From contig JAAWDP010000003.1 in NCBI GenBank assembly GCA_022793815.1, positions 124,001 to 188,000 of the forward strand: a DNA stretch of 64,000 nt, read 5' to 3'. A model generated the notes under the pieces. It saw only the letters and a program-made list of their open reading frames with translations. It searched no databases and had not been told where the DNA came from. This DNA comes from Clostridia bacterium. GTDB lineage: Bacteria > Bacillota > Clostridia > Christensenellales > Pumilibacteraceae. The first letter of the stretch is position 1, and each line of letters opens with the position of its first letter. The position numbers and the translations under genes were made by a program. Shown piece after piece: positions 43,324-51,924 of the stretch.

Positions 43324-43556
43324 TAAATGGGTTCCCTCTTTGAAATAAATAGGGTTTGTTTCCGAATGTTTCCCGCCCCGCCGCACGCCCTGCGCAAAGG
43401 GGGAACAAAAACACAGAGGTGATTTTCGGGGGCGGGCATACAATCGGATTCGGATTATGAAAGCTTTGTTGTACTATTCCCGTTATCGGACTTACCGCCG
43501 CAAACACACGTCTGCGGCTTTAAGTCCTGTTTCGGGGAGGGGGACATGTTTGTTTA
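43324..43556. other. Intergenic region of unusual composition, no gene seen
   Basis: About 230 bases between the GH78 promoter and the small membrane-protein gene. It has G-rich purine runs (GGGGGCGGG near 43425, GGGGAGGGGGACAT near 43534) and C-rich blocks next to them. An inverted repeat GCCGCA/TGCGGC (about 43496-43520) lies near the left end of the membrane-protein gene and may be a weak terminator. I find no credible reading frame. Confidence 0.5.
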
Positions 43557-44036
43557 TCAGGCTTCTTTCCTGTCGCGCACGACGTTGAAGAACAATCCCA
43601 CAAGCGTGACCGCGAGCGTTATTCCGTACATCACTATCGTAACGATGGAATGATTGACTGCCGCAAACGCCGCTTCGTTGCCTTTTTCGAGGTCGGAGCC
43701 GAGTACGACGCCGAAGTGATATACTCTGGAACCTATAAACTGCATCATCGGGGTTATTACGAACGCCGCCGCAAGAACCGCGATTATATCGAGAACGATA
43801 CGCACATAAGGATTCTTGGCAAACTCGAACTGACTGAGAACAAGCACTGCCGCTATCATTACTATCGCAAGACTGCTGAACGTGAGCACCGCACGGTCGG
43901 CGGCTGCCTCGAAAAAGTAATCTATCTTAACATCCGCGCTGTACATGCATACCGAAACTATCGCAAAGACGAGCGCAACAATAAGCGCGTAGAATGCGAT
44001 ACCTTGTTTTTTAAAGAAATTCTTTACGGCTTCCAT
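43557..44036 (-). CDS. Four-segment membrane protein following the GH3 gene
   Basis: A 159-residue protein with hydrophobic segments at about 10-32, 46-67, 78-98 and 126-150 and short charged ends. It has no recognised motif. Its ATG follows the GH3 stop codon with no gap (GAA AAG TAA ATG) and uses an AGGAGG site inside the last codons of the GH3 gene. This tight coupling and the two membrane anchors of the GH3 enzyme suggest that it helps the enzyme insert in, or stay at, the membrane. That role is inferred. Confidence 0.7.
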   Translation of the reverse strand: MEAVKNFFKKQGIAFYALIVALVFAIVSVCMYSADVKIDYFFEAAADRAVLTFSSLAIVMIAAVLVLSQFEFAKNPYVRIVLDIIAVLAAAFVITPMMQFIGSRVYHFGVVLGSDLEKGNEAAFAAVNHSIVTIVMYGITLAVTLVGLFFNVVRDRKEA

Positions 44037-47000
44037 TTACTTTTCCTCCTCTTTCTTACTCTGTACCAAAGTGACCGCATACAAAGCCACACCGCCTGCC
44101 GCGAGCAGTCCGAATAAGACTTCGCATACGATAAGCGTCGCGCTCCACCAGGTCACGTTGCGTATGACGCGGCTGCTTGCGTTCATTCCGTTCATTGCAT
44201 TGGAATTTGCGTAAGCATACCACTGGTAGTGCATGTTTTCTCTGAGCTGTTCGTTGAACTTTGCGTCGTTTTTAAGATAGTCTTCGGTGAAGTATGCCCA
44301 CGAATTGAGCTTGTTGTTCGTGTGGTCGTCTTTACCGCCGCCGTTTGCCATCATCGTAATGCCGCCCATTATCGTTTCGGTGGGAAGGAACATATACTCG
44401 CCGTTTACCATATCGGTGGTAAGCAAGCCCTTGAAGCCCCATTCCTTTCTGAGAATGTTTTGCATAAGTCCTTCGTGACCGTTGATATACGAGCATCCGA
44501 TTCTGTTGAACGCGGTCATGCCTGCAAGGCAGCGTCCGCTTTCGAATGCTTTTTGGAAGCAGCGGAGTTCGCCTTCGCGCGCGGTCTGTTCCGTCATGAA
44601 CTCGCTGAGTCCGTAACGGTTGTATTCGATTGCGTTGAACGCAAAGTGCTTGGGTCCTACGAGGCAGCCGTAATCGAGCGCCTTATCAACCATTTCGACC
44701 AGGCTATACGCCGAAAGAATCGGGTCTTCCGAGAAGTATTCGTGCGTTCTGCCCTCGTAAGGACTGCGGTGCTGATTGGCGCCGCCCGCCCAGATGCTGG
44801 GACCGCCGGTCCAAAGCGACATGTTGCCGAGCTGTCTGCCGTATTCGGCGAGAATTTTCTTATCGAACGTAGCCGCAAGCACGGGCGCGTTGGGCGTAGT
44901 ATTGAACTTGTAGCCCTTATATTCCTCTTTCTGGGACTCTTCGTAAAGAGGGTTGGGATTTTTCTCATCCGTTCTTACCTGGTCGCCGAGAGCGATGGAG
45001 GAATAACCGTTGGGACCGTCCGCCTGTTTTGCAAACGGGTTTTGAATGCTTTCGAGCGTCCAGGTCGAGTTGCCTCCGATTGCGACGATGTGCATAGCCT
45101 CGTGAAGAGTTATCTGGTCGAGAAGCGAATCCCAGCGAGGGTCGTCGAACGCAACGCCTTTCATCGCGCCGAGAGAAAGTTTTTCCTCTCCTTTATCCAC
45201 GCCCCACTTTGTGGAAACGTTGTCGTCCTGACTTGCCTTATAGGTATGGTTGCGCAGCTGCTTAATCATTTCGGCATTTGCCACGATACCTTCCTGACGC
45301 GTCGGGAAAGTGGTGTCCCAGTTCTTTCTCGAAAGATACGTTACCGAATTCGGCTTGTAGTAGTTGAGGTCGGCATTGTCGAGCTGGTTGGTTATCTTGG
45401 TGCCGTTGGCGCTGGTGGAAAAGTGCGAGGTATCGCGGCCGCCGTGATTCCAAGTTCTCACATTGGAAGCCTTGCCTTCCCCATCCGCGCCGGTTTTGCC
45501 CTGAGCGGCAAGCACATTGTTCACCGCCTCGTGAGAGCCGTTGCCGATTGTGAAGTAGTATGTTCCCTCGTCGAGAATGTAGGTTTTTGCGACTTTGCTG
45601 TCGTAGGAAGCAAGGTCGGACAAATCCGCGGTTATCGTGATATCCACGTCCTTGCCCGCTTCTATGACATCCGTTTTTTCGTAATCGAGAAGCTGTATTG
45701 CCGATTTTTCTATGAGATTGTCTTTGTCATATTGCGTATACGGTACGGAAGCGTAAAGTTCGACCGCGTCTTTACCTGCCACGCTGCCCGTGTTTTTCAC
45801 GTTTACGACGGCGGTAACGGTTTTCGCACCCTTATCCACGCTTACGCTTTTGAGAGTCTGTTCGAACGTCGTGTAGGAAAGACCGAAACCGAACGGGTAA
45901 AGCACTTCGTCCTTATACGACCATGCGGTTGCGCCCTCTTTCGCGCCTTTCGCCGACGTAGCTTTCGTGGCGGAAGCGTCTGCGACCGAATCGTAATATC
46001 TGGTTTCGTAGTATTTATAACCTACGTAGATACCCTCTTGATAGACCGTATATGCGGATGCGCGGAGATTCTGTGCGCTGACGGCTGCTCCGACTCGCTC
46101 GCCGTTAACAAGCTTTGCCGTAATGTCAATATCGTTTTCCGTGGTTGCTATCTCGTCGAGATTGGAATAGTTGAATATATCCCAGTTTTGAGCGGCGGGA
46201 GATGCGCTGTTGTCGTAAGCGTAGGTGTCGGGAAGTTTGCCCGAAGGATTTACTTTGCCCGTCAGAATGTCGACAACCGCACTCATGCCGTATGCGCCCG
46301 GAGTGCCTATCCAAAGGATGGCGTCCACGCCGTCGTCGTTTGCCACTTCGGGAATTTCCATTGCCGAGTTGGAATTTATAAGCACGACGACTTTTCCGTC
46401 TGCGCCGACGTTGTTTTTAGCCATGGTAATCATGGCGCGTTCGGAATCGGAAAGACCGAGAGGGTCTTTTGCGCCCTCATTGGTTTCGCCCGCGCCCGTA
46501 TTTTTCACGCCTTTGAGTCCGGGGATATAGTCTCGACCTTCGGAATTCACTCTGCCGAGAACTACGATTGCCGTATTATACTCGCCGAAATCCGCCGTTG
46601 TCACGCCTGCGTCTTTTGCTTCGAGCTCCGCCTGCGACACCTCGTTGATGTCGAAACGGTAGCCGTTGCCTTTGTTGCCGGTGTCCCATTCGTCGGCGTT
46701 TATCATGCCGAAGCCGCCGGCTATCGTAGACACGGCTCTGTATTTGCCGTCGTTTACCTTATACGCTTCGCTCATTCTCGAATTGACGGTGAAACTGTTT
46801 GCGCTGAGCGCGTCGACAAGAGAAATCTGAGGATGTCCCTTTGACGCATTATTTGCGGCGCCGCTGCCCATCTGTCCGCCGAATACGTTAGAGTACGCCG
46901 CTTTGCCGACAAGCGTAACTTTCCGCTCTGCGGATTTCAAAGGCAATGCGCCGTTGTTTTTCAAAAGCACGGCGCCGTTTGCTTCGACGTTTTGCGCAAA

Positions 47001-47234
47001 GGTCTTGTTCTGTTCTATCATTTCCTTTGCCGTCGAATAGTCCGACTTATAAGTATATAAGTCTTCGCCCTCTACCGTTTCGGTTATTACGGTAAAGCTT
47101 TTTGTGCCCAGCGCTTCGTCGACCGTACCGATATTCGCTTCTGCTATGCCCGTACCGATGACGATAAGAGCGAAGAGCGAAACGAATACGGCAGTGACAC
47201 CGCGCCATATAGGCAATGTCTTCTTTGAGAACAT
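44037..47234 (-). CDS. Membrane-anchored GH3 glycosidase with permuted domains
   Basis: A 1065-residue glycoside hydrolase family 3 protein, probably a beta-glucosidase or beta-xylosidase. The domain order is reversed: the family's C-terminal sandwich domain comes first (VEANGAVLLKNNGALPL near 83-99), then a fibronectin-III-like domain after FGFGLSYTTFEQTL (about 450), and then the usual N-terminal barrel (about 640-1010) with GPKHFAFNAIEYNR and the nucleophile Asp in GLLTTDMVNGEY near 940. Reversed GH3 enzymes are known from Ruminococcus albus and Butyrivibrio. Hydrophobic segments near 12-32 and 1028-1052 would anchor both ends with the enzyme outside. GGAGGG precedes the ATG. Confidence 0.88.
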   Translation of the reverse strand: MFSKKTLPIWRGVTAVFVSLFALIVIGTGIAEANIGTVDEALGTKSFTVITETVEGEDLYTYKSDYSTAKEMIEQNKTFAQNVEANGAVLLKNNGALPLKSAERKVTLVGKAAYSNVFGGQMGSGAANNASKGHPQISLVDALSANSFTVNSRMSEAYKVNDGKYRAVSTIAGGFGMINADEWDTGNKGNGYRFDINEVSQAELEAKDAGVTTADFGEYNTAIVVLGRVNSEGRDYIPGLKGVKNTGAGETNEGAKDPLGLSDSERAMITMAKNNVGADGKVVVLINSNSAMEIPEVANDDGVDAILWIGTPGAYGMSAVVDILTGKVNPSGKLPDTYAYDNSASPAAQNWDIFNYSNLDEIATTENDIDITAKLVNGERVGAAVSAQNLRASAYTVYQEGIYVGYKYYETRYYDSVADASATKATSAKGAKEGATAWSYKDEVLYPFGFGLSYTTFEQTLKSVSVDKGAKTVTAVVNVKNTGSVAGKDAVELYASVPYTQYDKDNLIEKSAIQLLDYEKTDVIEAGKDVDITITADLSDLASYDSKVAKTYILDEGTYYFTIGNGSHEAVNNVLAAQGKTGADGEGKASNVRTWNHGGRDTSHFSTSANGTKITNQLDNADLNYYKPNSVTYLSRKNWDTTFPTRQEGIVANAEMIKQLRNHTYKASQDDNVSTKWGVDKGEEKLSLGAMKGVAFDDPRWDSLLDQITLHEAMHIVAIGGNSTWTLESIQNPFAKQADGPNGYSSIALGDQVRTDEKNPNPLYEESQKEEYKGYKFNTTPNAPVLAATFDKKILAEYGRQLGNMSLWTGGPSIWAGGANQHRSPYEGRTHEYFSEDPILSAYSLVEMVDKALDYGCLVGPKHFAFNAIEYNRYGLSEFMTEQTAREGELRCFQKAFESGRCLAGMTAFNRIGCSYINGHEGLMQNILRKEWGFKGLLTTDMVNGEYMFLPTETIMGGITMMANGGGKDDHTNNKLNSWAYFTEDYLKNDAKFNEQLRENMHYQWYAYANSNAMNGMNASSRVIRNVTWWSATLIVCEVLFGLLAAGGVALYAVTLVQSKKEEEK

Positions 47235-47308
47235 CTAAGTTCCCTCCTTCTTAATATATTTTCTTGTATGACCGCCGTGCGTACGCTTGACCGCACGATA
47301 ATCACAGG

Positions 47309-47346
47309 ATACCGAAATTATAGACCTTTTTCGGTATTTCTTTCAA
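47309..47346 (-). promoter_or_regulatory. GH3 promoter with perfect 9-bp inverted repeat over the -10 box
   Basis: TTGAAA (47341-47346), 18 bases, TATAAT (47317-47322). ATACCGAAA (47309-47317) and TTTCGGTAT (47329-47337) are perfect inverted arms, 11 bases apart, that cover the -10 box and part of the spacer: a very likely repressor site. The part TATAATTTCGGTAT also occurs at glgP. Confidence 0.75.
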
Positions 47347-47455
47347 GAAAAGTTTTATTTTCTATATGGATAATTTTTAAGGATTGAATTTTCCGACGCG
47401 CAGAAAAAGCGGCAATAATCACTTATTCCGCTTTTCGACGAATATAATTTTTTTA

Positions 47456-48214
47456 TCAGCGATTTATGACATTTACGTTCATGCTCCGTAAGAAGGCGAC
47501 AGCGGAGTCGTCGGCGTTTGTGATAATCGCATCGTAATCGGCAGCGGAGCAAGTGCGGTAAAGCGCCGAAAGAGCGAACTTGGTTCTGTCGACCAATAAA
47601 ATTCTTTTTCGGCTTATTTCGAACGCGCGGCGTTTGAGCTGCATGGTTTCCATCGAATGTTCGTAAGTATCTCCGTCTTCCAGCGCCGCGCAAGAGGACA
47701 GCATCAAATCGACTTTAAACTTGGACAGAGCGGCGCACGTCATGCTGCCCGTGACCGAATTTGTATTGAAGTAGACCTGACCGCCCGGAACGATGACGGT
47801 TACATTTTCTTTACGGCTTAATTTTTGCGCTATCTGCAAGCCGTTGGTAACTACGGTTTTATAAGATAGATTTATTCTCTCGGCAAGAGCAAGACATGTG
47901 GACGAATTGTCTATGAATACGCTTTGAAACTCGGGCAGAGATTTTAGCGCGACGGAAGCGGTTATTTCCTTTTCCTTTGCATTTTTTTCGGCGCGTACGA
48001 AAATGGAAACTTCGTCCGCCTTTTCGTTGTATATCGCTCCGCCGCGGCTGCGTTCTATCATGCCGAGTCGCTGCATTTCTTTAAGGTCGCGGCGAATGGA
48101 CGCCGGCGATACAAAAAACACTGCCGCAAGTTCTTCCACACTCGCCTTTTGTTTTTCCTTCAAATATTTCAGTATTCCGTTTATTCGCTCGTTTATAAAC
48201 GTATCGCCCGCCAT
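47456..48214 (-). CDS. DeoR/GlpR-family transcriptional regulator
   Basis: A 252-residue regulator: an N-terminal winged helix (ILKYLKEKQKASVEELAAVFFVSPASIRRDLKEM, about 14-47) with the family's SPASIRRDL recognition helix, and a C-terminal sugar-phosphate-binding domain (FIDNSSTCLALAERI, VTNGLQIA, VPGGQVYFNTNSVTG). DeoR proteins usually repress sugar genes and respond to a phosphorylated sugar. Its place beside the GH3 gene and the rhamnose operon makes rhamnulose phosphate or a glucoside product a fair guess for the ligand. The gene is preceded by its own consensus promoter with a palindrome in the leader. Confidence 0.92.
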   Translation of the reverse strand: MAGDTFINERINGILKYLKEKQKASVEELAAVFFVSPASIRRDLKEMQRLGMIERSRGGAIYNEKADEVSIFVRAEKNAKEKEITASVALKSLPEFQSVFIDNSSTCLALAERINLSYKTVVTNGLQIAQKLSRKENVTVIVPGGQVYFNTNSVTGSMTCAALSKFKVDLMLSSCAALEDGDTYEHSMETMQLKRRAFEISRKRILLVDRTKFALSALYRTCSAADYDAIITNADDSAVAFLRSMNVNVINR

Positions 48215-48249
48215 TTTACCGTTCTCCGTCTTTAAAAGTTCGATTTTTT

Positions 48250-48304
48250 GCGCAAAATTGCGCGTTCATGCTCGAATTGTATCATATTTATGCTTATTTG
48301 TCAA
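48250..48304 (-). promoter_or_regulatory. deoR-type gene promoter with leader palindrome
   Basis: TTGACA (48299-48304), 17 bases, TACAAT (48276-48281). Just after the transcription start lies the palindrome GCGCAATTTTGCGC (48250-48263 on either strand, with AAAA or TTTT in the centre), a likely self-repression site. Confidence 0.75.
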
Positions 48305-48437
48305 GATTTTTGGAAACTTGCACAAAAACGAACACAAAAGCAATAATATATGATATTATAGGTGTGACAAGAGATTAAAGACGTTTTAGATGAGCAAGAA
48401 CCTTAAAAAAGTTTTCGAAGCCAAAGGAGGGGACATC

Positions 48438-49277
48438 ATGTTGGCAAAACGTAAAATAATCAAATATCCGTTATCTGTACGCGCGGAAATAAGCCGCAAC
48501 CGCTCGGACATCGAGGCGCATTGGCACGACGACTGCGAGTTTATCGAAATCGTCGGCGGCACCGCCGAAGTGTGCGTGGGCTTGGATAAGTACGAAGCCA
48601 AAGCGGGCGACATTTTCTTTGTGAGCGACAAAACCGCTCACGCCGTTATCCGCGCAAGCGAAGATTTTTGTTCGCGGCACCTCGTTTTCGACGATACGGG
48701 CGCAATGCGCATTGCAAGCGGCAACGTATTAAACAGTGCACTGCTTGCGGGCAGTTACGGCTTTGACGGCACAGTAAACGAAATGGAAAGAGAACTCGGT
48801 GAAAAAGCGTCCTACTACGAACATGCGGTAACGAATTTGCTTACCATGCTGGTCATAGACGTGATGCGCGGCGAACCGCACTCTCGGCGCGATAACGCAT
48901 ACGAAGAACCGACTTTCGGAAAACTGTTGCAGAAAATAGAGGACTGTTACGAATTTTTCTCTTTCGAGGATGCGGCGGCGTTTATGAACCTTTCTCCCGT
49001 CTACTTCTCGGCTATGTTCCATAAACACGTGGGCATGACGTTTTCGAAATACATAAACGGCGTGCGCGTGGAAAAAGCGGTCAAGATGTTACAGCGTCCC
49101 GGGATAAAAATCACAGATGTGGCAATGAGCTGCGGTTTCGATACGATACGTAATTTCAATTACGTATTCCGCAAGTACACGGGGCATGCGCCGAAGCAGA
49201 TACCCGACGGCTACCGTTTCGAAAACGGCTGTCTTGCTTGCGCGACGGAAGCCGAGTTATCCCCCCCCCGAAAATAA
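48438..49277 (+). CDS. AraC-family transcriptional regulator
   Basis: A 279-residue regulator. The start at 48438 is chosen because GGAGGGG lies 5 bases upstream; an ATG at 48390 has no ribosome site. The N-terminal cupin-like sensor (AHWHDDCEFIEIVGG, EAKAGDIFFVSDKTAH, about 28-80) is followed by two helix-turn-helix units at the C-terminus (SFEDAAAFMNLSPVYFSAMFHKHVG and ITDVAMSCGFDTIRNFNYVFRKYTG). Such proteins activate sugar catabolic genes in gut bacteria. The last codons run through a C9 tract (49261-49269), so the C-terminus could vary. It diverges from the deoR-type gene and precedes a hairpin terminator. Confidence 0.9.
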   Translation: MLAKRKIIKYPLSVRAEISRNRSDIEAHWHDDCEFIEIVGGTAEVCVGLDKYEAKAGDIFFVSDKTAHAVIRASEDFCSRHLVFDDTGAMRIASGNVLNSALLAGSYGFDGTVNEMERELGEKASYYEHAVTNLLTMLVIDVMRGEPHSRRDNAYEEPTFGKLLQKIEDCYEFFSFEDAAAFMNLSPVYFSAMFHKHVGMTFSKYINGVRVEKAVKMLQRPGIKITDVAMSCGFDTIRNFNYVFRKYTGHAPKQIPDGYRFENGCLACATEAELSPPRK

Positions 49278-49329
49278 CGCGGTCGAAATATAATTTGCTT
49301 TTCATCCCAAATTTCATATACAGAGAAAT

Positions 49330-49353
49330 CCGCCGAAAATATCGGCGGCTTTT
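49330..49353 (+). terminator. Terminator after the araC-type gene
   Basis: CCGCCGA (49330-49336) and TCGGCGG (49342-49348) stem with a 5-base loop and a following CTTTTTC. Confidence 0.85.
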
Positions 49354-49367
49354 TCATTTAATTGTTG

Positions 49368-51776
49368 TCAGCGTTTTACGGGTATTTCCACGGATGCGTC
49401 CGAATAAGGACTTTCACCCGAAACGGTGATTGTTTCCGCGTTTGCGAAAGGTTTTATAACCGCGAGAGCTTCGCCGTAATACGTGTCCGTAACGTCGCCG
49501 TCGTAGCTGCGCGAAATATCCATATAGGAACAGCCGTTGCCGAGCGCGATAAGTCTGCCGCCCGTCACTTTGATTTTCACATCGCCGCGTGCAAGAGGTT
49601 TGACCGTTTTATCGGCGTCGGTATATGCGATACGGACATAGCAAAGTTCGTCTGCCGTCACCGCTTCTTTTTCGGGAAGCAGCGAAAGCACTGTTTCGTC
49701 CCCTGCCGTCTTCATGCTCACGCAAGCCGTTTCGGCGCCGTCTTTACCGTAAGCGACAGCCGTTGCTTTGCCGTCGTAATATTTTGTTTTGAAAACCGCT
49801 CTGCCGTTTGCGTCGATTTTCTTTACGCCTACGCTCTTGCCGTTTATTATGAGTTCGACTTCAAAGTCGCGGCTGTAAACTTCGACCGAAGTTTTTCTGC
49901 CGTTCATGCCGTTCCACGACCAGGAAGTTTTCGCATTGGTCATTTTCCATGCCGAAGGCGAGTGTCTGTCGAAAGCGGTATCTACGGGAACTGCGGCAAA
50001 GGCTAATTTGTCGAGTCCGTACATGACGCGGGTATACGCGGCTTCGCCGCCTCCTCTGCCCGTTATGTCGAGTCTGCCGCTGCCTGCGGTTATCCATCCT
50101 GCACCGCTGCCGAAAGCCGGCGCATACTGTCTGTACTCCCATGCGCCTATTCCCGCTTCGCCGAGATAATCCATACCCGCCCACACAAAATCGCCGATTA
50201 TGCGTTTGTTCTTTTCGGCGAGCTTGGTGTAAGCGAACGTATCTTTACAGAACGTTTCGCTTCCGAGAATCAAACGGTCGGGATATCGTTTCAAATCCTT
50301 CTCATATCTGAGTATGCCGTAGTTATATCCGGCAACGTCCATATTGGCAAAGGCGTCGCGCGTCTTGACGTCGCTTCCGTGCAAAGTCGCGCCCCATTTC
50401 ATGAACTTATCGCCCAAAATCCCCGCAATCGTATTGAAGAACTCGCTGCCCACTTTCTTCTTTTTCTTTTTTCCGCGCTGCGCCTCCGCCTTGGCTTTTT
50501 CTGCTTTTGCGGCTGCCTTTTTGGCTTTTTTGTCGCTGTACACACCGAAGCCCATACTGCTGAGAAAATTGAAGAATATGTTTATGCCGCAAGTTACGGG
50601 ACGCGTATCGTCGAGTGCATGAAGGTAATCGGTCATGCGCCGCGTCCACTCTATGCCCTTCTTCTGCGCGGTTTCGGACACTTCGTTTCCCGTGGAATAC
50701 ATCACTACGCAGGGATGGTTATAATCTTTATCCACCATGTCTTTCAGGTCTTTATCCCACCACTCGGAAAAATAATTCACGTAGTCGTACTCGGTTTTAT
50801 GAATATACCAGACGTCTACGTACTCGTCCATAACCAGCATGCCGAGACGGTCGCAGGCTTCGAGCAGGGCTTTGCTGCACGGATTATGTGCGCTACGCAG
50901 GGCATTGTAGCCCGTTTCTTTCAACAGCCGAACTTTCCTTTCCTCTGCGGTTTTGTAAGCGCAGGCGCCGAGTATGCCGTTGTCGTGATGTATGCATGCA
51001 CCGTTTATCAAAACACGCTCGCCGTTTATTTCGAAACCGCGTTCGGCGGTGCACGTAACCGTTCTTATGCCGAAAGACGACTCTGCGGCATCATCGCCGT
51101 ACACCGCTTTGATTTTGTACAGATAAGGATGCGACGGCGACCATAATTCTGCGCCCTGTATTTCGATTTCGGCTTTGCCGCCGCAAGTTACGCTTTCCGC
51201 AGCCTTTTCTCCGTCGGGTCCGAAAACGACGAGTCCGCATTCGCCGTCGCCTGTTGTTTCGACAGTGACTTCCACCGTTGCGGGAGCCGTCGAGAGCGTT
51301 TTTATTTTAAGTCCGTTCGGCTTGATATGGCGTTTGTCCGCCACATAAAGCAAGACATCGCGGTAGATTCCCGCGCCGCTGTACCAACGGCTGTTCGGCT
51401 GGTCGCTGTTTTTGACGGTAACTTTTATTTCGTTTGTTTCGCCGTACTTCAAAAAAGGGTCGGCGCACACGAAAAAGCCGATATATCCGTAAGGACGGAA
51501 AGCGGCTTTTTCGCCGTTTATAAATATTTCGGCACACTTGTAAACTCCTTCGAATTCGAAGTATACGGTTTTTTCGCGCCACGACTCGGGCACATCGAAA
51601 GTTTTGGTATATTCGTAATCGTATGCTTCGAACCAGCCTATGTTATGTTCGCCGAGCGCATCGTCGCTTCTTTTTTCGTGTATCATGGCATCATGGGGAA
51701 GGTCGACCTTTTCACCTTCCGAATCACAGCCGATGCGCGTAAAAATCCAATTGTCGTTAAATAACGTCGCAGTCAT
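49368..51776 (-). CDS. GH2 glycoside hydrolase (beta-galactosidase-like) with lysine-rich insertion
   Basis: An 802-residue GH2 enzyme without signal peptide. The N-terminal jelly-roll (LPHDAMIHE, RYSGAGIYRDV-like SRWYSGAGIYRDVLLY), the immunoglobulin-like domain and the barrel (GACIHHDNGILGA, ALRSAHNPCSKALLEACD) are complete. The acid/base Glu is in STGNEVSE (about 340) and the nucleophile Glu in LILGSETF (about 483). Between them, after FGVYSDKK near 405-440, lies a Lys/Ala/Glu-rich low-complexity stretch ending in six lysines. C-terminal beta domains follow. It probably cleaves beta-galactosides or related beta-glycosides in the cytoplasm. A consensus promoter and GGAGGG precede it. Confidence 0.9.
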   Translation of the reverse strand: MTATLFNDNWIFTRIGCDSEGEKVDLPHDAMIHEKRSDDALGEHNIGWFEAYDYEYTKTFDVPESWREKTVYFEFEGVYKCAEIFINGEKAAFRPYGYIGFFVCADPFLKYGETNEIKVTVKNSDQPNSRWYSGAGIYRDVLLYVADKRHIKPNGLKIKTLSTAPATVEVTVETTGDGECGLVVFGPDGEKAAESVTCGGKAEIEIQGAELWSPSHPYLYKIKAVYGDDAAESSFGIRTVTCTAERGFEINGERVLINGACIHHDNGILGACAYKTAEERKVRLLKETGYNALRSAHNPCSKALLEACDRLGMLVMDEYVDVWYIHKTEYDYVNYFSEWWDKDLKDMVDKDYNHPCVVMYSTGNEVSETAQKKGIEWTRRMTDYLHALDDTRPVTCGINIFFNFLSSMGFGVYSDKKAKKAAAKAEKAKAEAQRGKKKKKKVGSEFFNTIAGILGDKFMKWGATLHGSDVKTRDAFANMDVAGYNYGILRYEKDLKRYPDRLILGSETFCKDTFAYTKLAEKNKRIIGDFVWAGMDYLGEAGIGAWEYRQYAPAFGSGAGWITAGSGRLDITGRGGGEAAYTRVMYGLDKLAFAAVPVDTAFDRHSPSAWKMTNAKTSWSWNGMNGRKTSVEVYSRDFEVELIINGKSVGVKKIDANGRAVFKTKYYDGKATAVAYGKDGAETACVSMKTAGDETVLSLLPEKEAVTADELCYVRIAYTDADKTVKPLARGDVKIKVTGGRLIALGNGCSYMDISRSYDGDVTDTYYGEALAVIKPFANAETITVSGESPYSDASVEIPVKR

Positions 51777-51852
51777 AATTTCCCTCCGAAAAATACAATT
51801 CCGCCAAGCAAATGCCGAGCGGACTTTTCATCTCTTTTAACCTTTCGGTTAT

Positions 51853-51881
51853 ATTATACCCCAAAACAAAAGAATTGTCAA
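51853..51881 (-). promoter_or_regulatory. GH2 gene promoter
   Basis: TTGACA (51876-51881), 17 bases, TATAAT (51853-51858), both consensus; leader of about 70 bases. Confidence 0.9.
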
Positions 51882-51924
51882 GACGAATTTTGACTTATGC
51901 CCGACATTTTTTTAGCGGCATTTT

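Noticed and set aside
43274..43507. A 77-codon minus-strand frame in the GH78 upstream region
   Set aside because: It overlaps the GH78 promoter, has an Arg/Pro/Gly composition without motif, and lacks a ribosome site.
44229..46844. An 871-codon plus-strand frame
   Set aside because: Antisense to the GH3 gene, which has full catalytic motifs; the frame results from codon bias.
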